Notes: generated by a model from the letters alone, not told the origin. A stretch of DNA of 64,000 nt from Sporosarcina globispora (GCF_001274725.1 NZ_LGUF01000007.1:2301629-2365628); one strand, 5' to 3'. Shown: positions 34,031 through 41,819, counted from the first letter of the stretch. Program-made: numbers and translations.

Positions 34031-34345
34031 ATGAAACTAAAACATCCAGTTAGCGCAAGTATTATTGGGGGTTTACTGATAACTAATATTGTTACTGGTT
34101 ATCAGTTTTCCTCAGAATATCATAAACAAGAGTTAGAGATTCATAAGAAAGAGGAGACCATAAACAGACAGCAGGGAAGTATATTTGAGAAAAATAGCTT
34201 GTTAGAGAAGCAGCAAGGTGAACTGAATACATATAAAGAAACTGAATCAAAATTAAATAATCAAATAAATATAAAAGACGATGAAATTAATAAACTCAAA
34301 AAACAACTTGAGGAGACAAAGAAAAGGGAGAAGGAGTCACCCTAG
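34031..34345 (+). CDS. yorM: YorM-like protein, zero-frame part (membrane anchor and coiled coil)
   Basis: 104 aa from ATG 34031 (SD AGGTGAT). A membrane or signal-anchor segment at about 8-25 is followed by a heptad coiled coil to the stop TAG 34343. On its own it lacks the 3D domain that SPbeta YorM carries at its C-terminus; that domain lies immediately downstream in the +1 frame. The last codons read AAG GAG TCA CCC TAG. Confidence 0.7.
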   Translation: MKLKHPVSASIIGGLLITNIVTGYQFSSEYHKQELEIHKKEETINRQQGSIFEKNSLLEKQQGELNTYKETESKLNNQINIKDDEINKLKKQLEETKKREKESP

Positions 34346-34346
34346 A
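34331..34346 (+). promoter_or_regulatory. probable programmed +1 frameshift site
   Basis: SD-like AAGGAG (34331-34336), a 3-nt spacer TCA, then CCC TAG A (34340-34346). Peptidyl-tRNA-Pro on CCC could slip to CCU and the next codon read is AGA, entering the 3D-domain frame. SD, spacing of 3 nt and slow stop codon reproduce the prfB (RF2) frameshift layout; CCC followed by a stop is also used for +1 shifting in Listeria phage PSA. The fused product would be 214 aa. Confidence 0.6.
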
Positions 34347-34676
34347 AAACAAGTTGTGAGTAGAGGGAAAGTTTCAAGTAAGCAATATTTTGAAGTCACA
34401 GCTTACACTGCAGGCTACGAATCAACTCAGAAGCGTAAAGGCGATAAAGGGTACGGTATTACAGCTAGTGGGACTACAGTGAGTGAAGGGCGTACAGTGG
34501 CATGCCCTAAATCTATACCATTTGGAACTAAAGTAAATATTGAAGGGGTGGGACTAAGAATTTGTGAAGATCGTGGGAGTGCCATAACTAACGGACATTT
34601 AGACGTCTATATGGGTAGTTTAAGTCAAGCACAAAAGTTTGGTAGAAAGGTGTTGTCAGTGGAAATTTTAAATTAG
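34344..34676 (+). CDS. yorM: YorM-like protein, +1-frame part (3D domain)
   Basis: Frame entered after the shift at 34342, about 110 aa. It contains a 3D (Asp-Asp-Asp, double-psi barrel) domain: VTAYTAGYES, GYGITASG, and the C-terminal GHLDVYMGS. Such domains occur in MltA-like cell-wall lytic enzymes and in SPbeta YorM. No good start with an SD lies just before the domain; the open frame does reach back to 34281. Expression via frameshifting from the anchor part is the best explanation; a disabling mutation or sequencing error is the alternative. Confidence 0.7.
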   Translation, partial: RKQVVSRGKVSSKQYFEVTAYTAGYESTQKRKGDKGYGITASGTTVSEGRTVACPKSIPFGTKVNIEGVGLRICEDRGSAITNGHLDVYMGSLSQAQKFGRKVLSVEILN

Positions 34677-34688
34677 GAGGGAGATTAA

Positions 34689-35207
34689 ATGCAAGTAATT
34701 TACGAATATAAAATAGGTGACGAAATTAGAGTAAATAAAAAAGCTAAAGCAGGTATGCCTAACTATGTTGGTAAAATAGGGAGAGTTATAGGATTCATTT
34801 CAAATGGTTCTTTTGATTATGAAGTAGCATTTGATCAGCATACTTATGGAAAGTTCAAAGAGGAAGAGATTGATTTGTACGTTGGAGGAGATATTATGGA
34901 GAAAAATTATTTTGAAGAAAAAGGCTTAGAAATTGGCAAGTTGGTTAATAAAAAACAAGCAGCATATGGGGATTCGATTGGTAAGACGAGTAAGTTAATG
35001 AAGGTGTTCCTTGAAGGATATAAGAATGAAGATAATACATATACAATTCCAGAAGAATTATTGGATCACATTTTACTTCAAGTAAGGATTATAGACAAAC
35101 AAAATAGAATTTTCTCGAATCCAAAAGGAGATTTAATGCAGGAAAATCCATATGCTGATACGGTTGGATATTCATTATTGGGAATGAGAATGGCTGAACA
35201 AAAATAA
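34689..35207 (+). CDS. two-part hypothetical protein, 172 aa
   Basis: Residues 1-65 form an SH3/KOW-like beta domain (GDEIRVNKKAKAG...GKIGRVIGF). Residues 72-172 are a helical domain (FEEKGLEIGKLVNKKQAAYG) like that in several phage early proteins. An internal ATG 34896 with SD GGAGG could make the second domain alone. Confidence 0.6.
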   Translation: MQVIYEYKIGDEIRVNKKAKAGMPNYVGKIGRVIGFISNGSFDYEVAFDQHTYGKFKEEEIDLYVGGDIMEKNYFEEKGLEIGKLVNKKQAAYGDSIGKTSKLMKVFLEGYKNEDNTYTIPEELLDHILLQVRIIDKQNRIFSNPKGDLMQENPYADTVGYSLLGMRMAEQK

Positions 35208-35226
35208 TAGTTTTAAAGAGAGTGAG

Positions 35227-35364
35227 ATGATACCTATCTTTAAATACATAGCATACGTTGTAGATACTGCTACTTTCAATTTCTATTACAAATGGTTTTA
35301 TGGGTCAGATATTCGCATATTTGATAATTGTAGCTGGATTGCTTATAAGAGGAATTTACAATAA
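35227..35364 (+). CDS. possible small protein, 45 aa
   Basis: ATG 35227 with AAAGAGAGTGAG just upstream. Aromatic-rich. Another frame over 35300-35380 encodes a hydrophobic helix, so frame choice is uncertain. Confidence 0.3.
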   Translation: MIPIFKYIAYVVDTATFNFYYKWFYGSDIRIFDNCSWIAYKRNLQ

Positions 35365-35408
35365 TACAACTCATTTATTTAGAAATAATCAAACAAGGAG
35401 ACATACAT

Positions 35409-35684
35409 ATGAACAGATCAAGAGTAAGACAACAAAAGGTTAAGGAACTGGTCACTCAGTTTCCTTTCCTTACTGAAAACACAAATCAACTTGTTACGTA
35501 TTATTGGAGCCATGTAGAGGGAGCAAAGGATTTCACGGATGTGCTAATGTGCTCATCTTCAGAAGCTATCACAAGAGCATTTAGACGATTGGTTAAATCA
35601 GGGGAAATTGTATTGTCTAAGGAAGAAAAAGAAAGAAGGCAGCAGTATCAGGAAAGTTTTAGGGAAGATTATCAACCAATTTAA
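35409..35684 (+). CDS. hypothetical protein, possibly winged-helix, 91 aa
   Basis: ATG after AAGGAGA. The segment SSSEAITRAFRRLVKSGEIV looks like the recognition-helix part of a winged helix. Leader nearly identical to that of the gene at 1490. Confidence 0.55.
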   Translation: MNRSRVRQQKVKELVTQFPFLTENTNQLVTYYWSHVEGAKDFTDVLMCSSSEAITRAFRRLVKSGEIVLSKEEKERRQQYQESFREDYQPI

Positions 35685-35699
35685 AGGAGGAAATTAATT

Positions 35700-36155
35700 A
35701 TGATGTTATTTTTAACACTGTTCTTTTTGATTTACTATGTAGTTCTTTTAGTGAAAGGAAACTTCTTTCAAGGTGTCAGAATTGCAATGGGAGAAGATGA
35801 AATTAAGAAACAGAAACTAGGAATGGATAATTATAAGCCTGATAGTGATTTAGTAATTAAAACATTACTGCTGATGCTTTTTATTATTCCTTTCTCGATT
35901 ACCATAATTATTTATCTATGCGTTGCTACACAATATGATCTTTTAAAGTACCCAACACTGGGCTTGTTAGTCTATTACACAGTTTCTCTAATGTGGGGAT
36001 TTATCAAAGGAAAAACAAAAATCGATTTATCATCTGAAGACAAAATTGAAAAATATCGTAAGAAGCTGCAAAGAAAAAGAACACTAAAGGGAACATTACT
36101 TCAATTGATCTGGGTTGCTTATTTTGGGTACATGGCTTACATGCTCGTACTATAA
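35700..36155 (+). CDS. multi-span membrane protein, 151 aa
   Basis: ATG 35700 or 35703 behind AAAGGAGG. Hydrophobic segments at about 1-17, 58-80, 88-104 and 133-150. Function unknown. Confidence 0.6.
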   Translation: MMLFLTLFFLIYYVVLLVKGNFFQGVRIAMGEDEIKKQKLGMDNYKPDSDLVIKTLLLMLFIIPFSITIIIYLCVATQYDLLKYPTLGLLVYYTVSLMWGFIKGKTKIDLSSEDKIEKYRKKLQRKRTLKGTLLQLIWVAYFGYMAYMLVL

Positions 36156-36227
36156 AATAAGTAAATAAAACAGGAGTTTTATAGTGAGCATTAGACACAT
36201 ATTGTTCACTAAAGGAGGCAAGGGGAA

Positions 36228-36350
36228 ATGCACAAAGAATGCGTGAAATGCGAAGGTATATTCCAGTATAACGAGCAAATTTATTTAGATATTAACAATC
36301 AATCTTATTGTGAAGCCTGTTATAAAGAAATGCAGAATAGAGGTGAGTAG
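36228..36350 (+). CDS. mini zinc-ribbon peptide, 40 aa
   Basis: ATG 36228 behind AAGGGGAA. CVKC (5-8) and CEAC (28-31) form a two-knuckle zinc ribbon with almost nothing else. Confidence 0.5.
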   Translation: MHKECVKCEGIFQYNEQIYLDINNQSYCEACYKEMQNRGE

Positions 36351-36352
36351 TA

Positions 36353-36508
36353 GTGTTTATGGAGACAAGAAAAGTACTTTGGGAATACGAAGATAGACTA
36401 GATATAGATGTAACCGAGGGAATGTTTCGTACTAGTAAAGTTATAGATGGTGTAAGAATGTACCCTTATATATTGATTGATTTTGGTATGTATTTTTTAG
36501 AACAGTGA
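36353..36508 (+). CDS. hypothetical protein, 51 aa
   Basis: GTG 36353 or ATG 36359 behind AGAGGTGAG, right after the zinc ribbon gene. Acidic, no motif. Confidence 0.4.
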   Translation: MFMETRKVLWEYEDRLDIDVTEGMFRTSKVIDGVRMYPYILIDFGMYFLEQ

Positions 36509-36570
36509 TGCACAATACGAAGATGTAACGCAATCAAAAGAATATTTGATTGGGAAATGAGGTGGTTAAA

Positions 36571-37287
36571 ATGCCAAAATTATCTCCAGAAGAAAAAGAA
36601 AGGCGAAAACAAGAAAGAAATCAAAGACGATGGCTTGAGACTCACAAAATTTTCAATGATATAACTTATAAAGTTTGCACAAATTGCTCTGAATGGTTTG
36701 AGATGAATGATGAAAACTTTTACATAAATAAGAGTAATAGTTTAGATGGATATCACCCTTATTGCAAACAATGCTCAAGTAAGAAAGCAAAGAAATGGTG
36801 TGATGATAATCCAGAGATCACTAAAGCTGCTAAACGTAAATATAATAAATCTCCTAAAGGTAGACCTAAGTTAGCAGCAAATGCACAGAGACAGAGAGAA
36901 AATGGTGACTACTATAAGTGGAGAAGGGAGAATAAAGAGTATCTTTATGAATGGCGAAGAAAAAGAGACATGAATAAAAAACATGAAATATCTGCAACCG
37001 AATGGGAATCCTGCAAAAAATATTTTAATGACTGCTGCGCCTATTGTGGAATCACAGAAGAACAAGCAAGGGATGATCAAGGACAAAATCTACATAAAGA
37101 ACATGTAAACCATCGTGGAGCAAATGATTTATCTAACTGCATACCTTCATGTAGAATTTGTAATTCAAGTAAGTGGGCTAAAGACTTTGATGAATTTTAC
37201 AATAAAGACAATTTAAATTTTACTGCTGGAAGACTACATAAAATTAGAAAATGGCTAACTGAGGATTATTTGCTATATAAAGAGTAA
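36571..37287 (+). CDS. HNH endonuclease (free-standing, homing type), paralogue 2
   Basis: 238 aa from ATG 36571 (SD GAGGTGG). Same organisation as the protein at 16499: zinc ribbon (CTNCSEWFE, CKQC), basic linker, HNH core (CAYCGITEE, KEHVNHRGANDLSNCIPSC, CNSSKW), and a shared C-terminal block ending KWLTEDY. The two are clear paralogues 20 kb apart. It precedes the methyltransferase gene but no intron is visible. Confidence 0.85.
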   Translation: MPKLSPEEKERRKQERNQRRWLETHKIFNDITYKVCTNCSEWFEMNDENFYINKSNSLDGYHPYCKQCSSKKAKKWCDDNPEITKAAKRKYNKSPKGRPKLAANAQRQRENGDYYKWRRENKEYLYEWRRKRDMNKKHEISATEWESCKKYFNDCCAYCGITEEQARDDQGQNLHKEHVNHRGANDLSNCIPSCRICNSSKWAKDFDEFYNKDNLNFTAGRLHKIRKWLTEDYLLYKE

Positions 37288-37333
37288 ATCCCAATCTAAT
37301 CAAGATTTTATAGGAAGATTAGGAGGTTATTAG

Positions 37334-37507
37334 ATGAAACCTATAGATAGAAATTCATTGAATGAAAAAAGAGATGAGTTAATGATACAACTACTGGAAG
37401 AAGGTTATACATCGAAAGAACTGTCAGTAATTTTCAATAAGCATGTACTTGATATAGAAGAAGTATTAGAAAAGAAAGGCTACGGCTTAATAAATAAAAA
37501 TAATTAA
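37334..37507 (+). CDS. hypothetical protein with HTH-like segment, 57 aa
   Basis: ATG 37334 after TAGGAGG. LLEEGYTSKELSVIFNKH resembles a short helix-turn-helix. Fourteen bp before the methyltransferase, so it may regulate that gene. Confidence 0.5.
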   Translation: MKPIDRNSLNEKRDELMIQLLEEGYTSKELSVIFNKHVLDIEEVLEKKGYGLINKNN

Positions 37508-37521
37508 ATAGGAGTGAATAA

Positions 37522-38472
37522 ATGACTAAACCCAAAGTGATATCACTATTCAGTGGTGCAGGTGGAATGGATTTAGGATTTATCAATGCTGGATTTGAAG
37601 TAGTTTGGGCAATTGATTTTGAGCCAGATGCCTGTGAGACATATAGCAAAAACATTGGAGATCATATCGTCTGTGAAGATATTACTCAAGTAAAAACTGA
37701 AAATCTTCCAGACTGTGACATTATTATTGGAGGATCACCATGTCAAGGATTTTCTAATGCAAACAGACAGACAAACTTCCTAGATAATCCTAAGAATTTA
37801 ATGGTGAGAGAATACATACGTGTAGTAAAAGATAAGCAGCCAAAAGTATTTGTTTTAGAGAATGTTCCAAGATTGCTGACTGCTGGTAAAGGTAAATTCT
37901 TAAATGAAATTAAAGAACAATTATCTAATTATCACATAGAAGTTAAAGTGTTAAATGCAGTTGATCATGGAATTGCACAAAAGAGGAGAAGAGCAATACT
38001 TATAGGCAGCTTAATAGGAGAAATAAAACATCCAGTTGCTAAAAAAGAAACAATGACTATTCGAGATGTGCTTACAAACATTTCTGATGAGTTACCAAAT
38101 CAGGATGAATACAGGGCATCTAGAGAATCAACTATTGAGAAAATGAAATTAATTAAACAAGGTGACAATGTACATAGTTTACCAGCTTCATATAATGTTA
38201 GTCCGAATACTCATGAGAATGTGTATAGAAGGCTGGATTTAAATGAACCATCACATACTTTAGCTCATGCAGGAAAAACAGTTACGATTCATCCAACAGA
38301 AGATAGGATCATCTCAATAAGAGAAGCAGCAAGAATACAGTCATTTCCTGATGACTTCACCTTTTATGGGGATTTAAATAGTAAGTATCAACAGTTGGCA
38401 AACGCTGTCCCACCTAAGATGGCTGAAGAAATTGCAAAAGAGATACATAAGCACATACATAATAAGAACTAA
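37522..38472 (+). CDS. DNA (cytosine-5) methyltransferase, orphan
   Basis: 316 aa with the standard order: motif I SLFSGAGGMDLGF, motif IV GGSPCQGFS (nucleophile Cys), motif VI ENV, motif VIII QKRRRAILIG, motif IX/X RIQSFPDDF and QLANAVPP. The target-recognition region between VIII and IX is short. No restriction endonuclease is next to it, so it probably protects phage DNA against host restriction, as M.SPbeta-type enzymes do. Recognition sequence cannot be told. Confidence 0.9.
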   Translation: MTKPKVISLFSGAGGMDLGFINAGFEVVWAIDFEPDACETYSKNIGDHIVCEDITQVKTENLPDCDIIIGGSPCQGFSNANRQTNFLDNPKNLMVREYIRVVKDKQPKVFVLENVPRLLTAGKGKFLNEIKEQLSNYHIEVKVLNAVDHGIAQKRRRAILIGSLIGEIKHPVAKKETMTIRDVLTNISDELPNQDEYRASRESTIEKMKLIKQGDNVHSLPASYNVSPNTHENVYRRLDLNEPSHTLAHAGKTVTIHPTEDRIISIREAARIQSFPDDFTFYGDLNSKYQQLANAVPPKMAEEIAKEIHKHIHNKN

Positions 38473-38516
38473 TTTAATATAAAACTTCAATTTTACGGGG
38501 AAAAGGGGAACGAAAT

Positions 38517-39089
38517 ATGAGTCGAATTGATGTAATGGTTGACATTGAAACATTAGGAACAGGATCTAACGCAACTATATTCCAAATAGCTGCAGTTGCT
38601 TTTAACATTGAAACAGGTGAACATTGCTCAAAATTCAATATGATTGCTGATATATCTAAGAGTAGAAAATTAAATGTTGACGGTTCAACTCTCAAATGGT
38701 GGCTAAACACTAATAAGGAATTATTAACTGACTTGCTAAATAAAGGTGAAGAATCGAGTGAGGATTTACTTTCTAAGTTCAATAATTGGCTTATGTATTT
38801 AACTTCTGATCTTAGAGATATTTATTTATGGGGAAACGGTATCTTATTTGATAATAAAATGATTCAACAGCAATTAACAGATTCAGGAGAAGTATATCCT
38901 ATTTTCTATAAAAATGACCGAGATGTAAGGACGATTGTAGATTTAGCAGGAAAGAAGCTAGGTATTACCGAGCAAGAATTAAAAGATAAGTTTAAGGATG
39001 ACAAATTAGTTCATCATGATGCATTCGATGACGTTAAGTATCAGATTAACCTAGTAGCGGGCTGCTACAAATTATTAATTAGTAAATAA
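38517..39089 (+). CDS. DnaQ/RNase T-like 3'-5' exonuclease
   Basis: 190 aa. Exo I VDIETLGTG, exo II WGNGILFDNKM, exo III HHDAFDDVKYQ give a DEDDh-type active site. Resembles the phage/Rv2179c-type exoribonuclease family (T4 DexA-like). DNA or RNA substrate not decidable by eye. Confidence 0.8.
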   Translation: MSRIDVMVDIETLGTGSNATIFQIAAVAFNIETGEHCSKFNMIADISKSRKLNVDGSTLKWWLNTNKELLTDLLNKGEESSEDLLSKFNNWLMYLTSDLRDIYLWGNGILFDNKMIQQQLTDSGEVYPIFYKNDRDVRTIVDLAGKKLGITEQELKDKFKDDKLVHHDAFDDVKYQINLVAGCYKLLISK

Positions 39090-39147
39090 TTTATTATAAA
39101 ATTTAGGTTTTAAAGTAAAATATAATCCAAATAAGGAGCTGATAGCA

Positions 39148-39468
39148 ATGAAAGGAGAACGGAAATTTGAGTTAGGGGATCGAGTGTTAATCAAATCTAA
39201 AGGTAAGCAAGGTAATATTAAGGAATACAGAATTGAAGGCTCTGTAGACAGTAAAGGTAACATTACAGAAACCATTAAGTATTCAGTAAAATATGGACAA
39301 TACTTGAAAGAATGGTTCACTGAGGATGAACTGCAGTATCCAGATTCATTTGATAATGACTTTGAGAATGGATTACTGGATCTCCTTATTGATGTGAATC
39401 TAAAAGAAAATAAGTTAGATAATGTGAAAGAATTACATAAGCAGAAAGAGAAATACAAGAAAGGGTGA
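39148..39468 (+). CDS. hypothetical SH3-like protein, 106 aa
   Basis: ATG after AAGGAG. N-terminal beta domain (LGDRVLIKSKGKQGN) similar in kind to that of the protein at 34689, then an acidic helical tail. Confidence 0.55.
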   Translation: MKGERKFELGDRVLIKSKGKQGNIKEYRIEGSVDSKGNITETIKYSVKYGQYLKEWFTEDELQYPDSFDNDFENGLLDLLIDVNLKENKLDNVKELHKQKEKYKKG

Positions 39469-39472
39469 TTCA

Positions 39473-39682
39473 ATGTCTCAGTTAAATGAAGATAAAAAGA
39501 CTCTTTTATTGCAAGAAATGGATGAATTAGATGAGATGACTTATAAGTTTGTTTCTTGTTTAGAGGATCACGATGGTATCTGTGAGAAAGAGTGGGCAGA
39601 ATTAGATAAGAAATATTTAAAGTTACAGGGAAAGATCAGGACAATTAAAGAGGAAATTGAATATACAAATTTCTTAAAATAA
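39473..39682 (+). CDS. hypothetical helical protein, 69 aa
   Basis: ATG 5 bp after the previous stop; SD GGGTGA. Acidic helical hairpin. No motif. Confidence 0.5.
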   Translation: MSQLNEDKKTLLLQEMDELDEMTYKFVSCLEDHDGICEKEWAELDKKYLKLQGKIRTIKEEIEYTNFLK

Positions 39683-39697
39683 ATTAATCAAAACCTA

Positions 39698-39726
39698 TTG
39701 ACTTACAAAATAAAATAATTTAATAT
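39698..39726 (+). promoter_or_regulatory. promoter with operator-like AT block
   Basis: TTGACT (39698-39703), 17-bp spacer, TAATAT (39721-39726), with AAAATAAAATAATTTAATA across spacer and -10: almost identical to the promoter at 8908. Confidence 0.65.
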
Positions 39727-39737
39727 AAAAGTAACCT

Positions 39738-39767
39738 GATAGAGCAGCTAAAACAAGTTGCTCTATC
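39738..39767 (+). promoter_or_regulatory. 5'-end leader hairpin
   Basis: GATAGAGCAGCT pairs with AGTTGCTCTATC (12 bp, one G-T wobble) around AAAACA. It begins about 5 nt after the expected transcription start of the 39698 promoter, so the mRNA would start with a stable stem, a known way to protect Bacillus mRNAs. Confidence 0.55.
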
Positions 39768-39789
39768 TTACTAAGTGAGGTGATATTAG

Positions 39790-39927
39790 ATGAACCAGAC
39801 AAGTAAAGTTATTGAGTTAAGACTAAAGATCGAAGCTTGGAAAAAGAAGATTGAACATGCTGAAGCTGAACTAGACATTCTATATCATAAGTTAGATGAA
39901 GTAATGGAGGAATCATTAGGCAACTGA
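39790..39927 (+). CDS. coiled-coil peptide, 45 aa
   Basis: ATG 39790 after TGAGGTGA. Almost one continuous amphipathic helix. First gene of the unit driven by the 39698 promoter. Confidence 0.5.
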   Translation: MNQTSKVIELRLKIEAWKKKIEHAEAELDILYHKLDEVMEESLGN

Positions 39928-39950
39928 TATAATCATCTTGGGTGATTAAA

Positions 39951-40322
39951 GTGAGAGCAAATATACCAGATGAATTAATAAAAGCAATTAATGAAAAAAT
40001 TTACTTGGATCTAGAACTACATATATTGCAGAAGAAATTAACTGAAGCTAATGATCAAGGCAAAGAAGGGTTTGCGGAATATTTAAATAAGGTGATCTTG
40101 AAAGTAATAAGCCAAAGAAGATCCAATAATGAATATCTACGCAAACATGGAGTTAAGGTTAGAGAGCCAGAAGAATTAGACGATATGTTTGTGAGATATT
40201 ACTATTCAGTTCAAAGTGACTTAGGTGGATATAAGGAAGGTTACGAGCAATTCTGGAAGTCGGCTATGACATATAATCTTAGGAAAAGAATGAATAAATA
40301 CTTTAATTTTAAAGGAGGGTAA
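39951..40322 (+). CDS. hypothetical protein, 123 aa
   Basis: GTG 39951 after GGGTGATT. All-helical and charged. No known family. Confidence 0.55.
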   Translation: MRANIPDELIKAINEKIYLDLELHILQKKLTEANDQGKEGFAEYLNKVILKVISQRRSNNEYLRKHGVKVREPEELDDMFVRYYYSVQSDLGGYKEGYEQFWKSAMTYNLRKRMNKYFNFKGG

Positions 40323-40325
40323 GGA

Positions 40326-40640
40326 ATGCTGCTAAAATTAGATGATCAATTTCGCTGCACCAGCGATAAATATAATTGGATCTTAGAAAAATATGAACCT
40401 GTGCGAGACAGAAAAAACAAAGAAATTATTACGGGCTATGAATGGAAACAAATTGGCTGGTTTGGTACTAACCTTGCACCAGCAATTAAAAAGTATGTTA
40501 ATGAAAAGATTAAAGACTCTGACACACTTGAAGTTAAGGAATTGCTTGTTAAGTTGGATGAGATAAAGGCTCACATTGACAAGGTAGTTAAGAAAGAAAA
40601 CATAGACTTTGTTTACACAGGTAAGAAAGACGATGAGTGA
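40326..40640 (+). CDS. hypothetical protein, 104 aa
   Basis: ATG after AGGAGGGTAAGG. N-terminal beta part, WKQIGWFGTNLAPAIKKYV block common in small phage proteins, helical C-terminus. Function unknown. Confidence 0.6.
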   Translation: MLLKLDDQFRCTSDKYNWILEKYEPVRDRKNKEIITGYEWKQIGWFGTNLAPAIKKYVNEKIKDSDTLEVKELLVKLDEIKAHIDKVVKKENIDFVYTGKKDDE

Positions 40641-40839
40641 ATCTTACTGTGATTTATGTAAGGAATTTGTCTCTGGAACGGTTCAGACAGTAAAAATTCT
40701 TGATAATGATCAGAAGACAAGTCATTACATATCGGGTCATGTAAGCTGCACTGAGGATATTTGGAAGCAAATACAAGAAATGAAGGACTTTAATAAGAAA
40801 TCACTGTCTAAGGTGCTAAAAGAATTAAATATAGAATAA
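40633..40839 (+). CDS. small Cys-containing protein, 68 aa
   Basis: ATG 40633 overlaps the previous gene by 8 nt. YCDLCKEF (CxxC) plus HYISGHVSC suggest a zinc site, then a helical tail. Confidence 0.5.
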   Translation: MSESYCDLCKEFVSGTVQTVKILDNDQKTSHYISGHVSCTEDIWKQIQEMKDFNKKSLSKVLKELNIE

Positions 40840-40882
40840 TTTAATAAAAATACTTGTTTAATATAAAATAATTTGATATATT
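40836..40882 (+). promoter_or_regulatory. promoter with two operator-like blocks 32 bp apart
   Basis: TTGTTT (40854-40859), 17-bp spacer AATATAAAATAATTTGA, TATATT (40877-40882). The first ATAATTT is at 40836 and the second at 40868, exactly 32 bp apart. It drives the nucleotide-metabolism cluster. The leader 40905-40945 has a small CAATG/CATTG stem-loop. Confidence 0.7.
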
Positions 40883-40987
40883 TTAAGTATCATATTGAAA
40901 GTGGTGAGAACAATGTAGTTCATTGAGTAACACCTTCACATGCAAGATCAATAAAACTACAAAACATAGAATAGGAGATTACTAAAC

Positions 40988-41224
40988 ATGAAAAAGAATA
41001 AAAATTTTAACCCATTTGGCACTAAGAAAGAATTTAAGAATGTAGGAGTAGAAGGAAAATTTGATCCAGTTAAAACATTCTACGGAACAATCTCAACTGA
41101 AAACGGAAGCTTCCTTACTACATACCAGACACATACTCGCTCTGAAGCAGTAAGCATTTTCGAACAGGAAGCTAAAGTAATGGGTGGTAAGCTAGACAGG
41201 TTCGTTGGAGCCTTTAAAAAATAA
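40988..41224 (+). CDS. hypothetical protein, 78 aa
   Basis: ATG after TAGGAG. Lys/Phe-rich. First gene of the unit leading to the nrd genes. No motif recognised. Confidence 0.55.
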   Translation: MKKNKNFNPFGTKKEFKNVGVEGKFDPVKTFYGTISTENGSFLTTYQTHTRSEAVSIFEQEAKVMGGKLDRFVGAFKK

Positions 41225-41238
41225 ATAGGGGTGAAGAA

Positions 41239-41562
41239 ATGGAAGGAACTTTTGCTAATAAACGATTTGTTGGGCAAAAGATTGTGGCGCAAGAAGATGG
41301 AACATTACTTACTCAATTTGGAGACTTTCCAGTTAAGAAGGGTGAAATTATTTTTAAACCCTTAAAAGGAGATCCAGTAGTTGTTCCTGAGAATTATTTT
41401 AATGAAAATTATACACAGGTAGAAGCTGCAAATAAGGAAAAAGTAAAAGTCAATCTCGATGAGATGGCTCGTGGATATATGGAAATGGGATATTTAAATC
41501 AAAAAGAAGATGAGAGTTACATAAATGAGCTGAAAGAATTAAGTAAGAATAAAGCCTTTTAA
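41239..41562 (+). CDS. hypothetical protein, 107 aa
   Basis: ATG after AGGGGTG. Beta-rich first part; C-terminal VNLDEMARGYMEMGYLNQ resembles the C-terminal helix of some small CopG-like antitoxins, but no toxin gene is adjacent. Confidence 0.55.
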   Translation: MEGTFANKRFVGQKIVAQEDGTLLTQFGDFPVKKGEIIFKPLKGDPVVVPENYFNENYTQVEAANKEKVKVNLDEMARGYMEMGYLNQKEDESYINELKELSKNKAF

Positions 41563-41594
41563 TATAAAATATACAAATGTAGGTGAATTTAAAA

Positions 41595-41819
41595 ATGATG
41601 AAAATGTACACGAAAACAGTATGCCCTAAATGCATGGTTGCTAAATCCTTTTTTGATAATAACGATATACTTTATGAGGCAATCAATTTAGATCAGAATG
41701 AGTCAGCAAGAGATGAATTAGTTAGTAAAGGATTTATGGCAGCCCCAATTGTAGAATTCGAAGGTAAATATTATACAAATATGAACGAGTTTCAAGAACT
41801 AGTTGATCAATTATCATGA
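41595..41819 (+). CDS. glutaredoxin/NrdH-like redoxin (YosR-like)
   Basis: 74 aa. Active site CPKC near residue 10, then the thioredoxin-fold APIVEF cis-proline segment. It directly precedes nrdI with a 4-nt overlap, so it is probably the electron donor for the phage ribonucleotide reductase. Confidence 0.8.
   Translation: MMKMYTKTVCPKCMVAKSFFDNNDILYEAINLDQNESARDELVSKGFMAAPIVEFEGKYYTNMNEFQELVDQLS

Noticed and set aside
37522-38472. Restriction-modification system
   Set aside because: No endonuclease that fits; the nearby HNH protein is a homing-type paralogue of the one at 16499.
41239-41562. Antitoxin of a toxin-antitoxin pair
   Set aside because: Only a weak resemblance of the C-terminal helix; no toxin-like neighbour.
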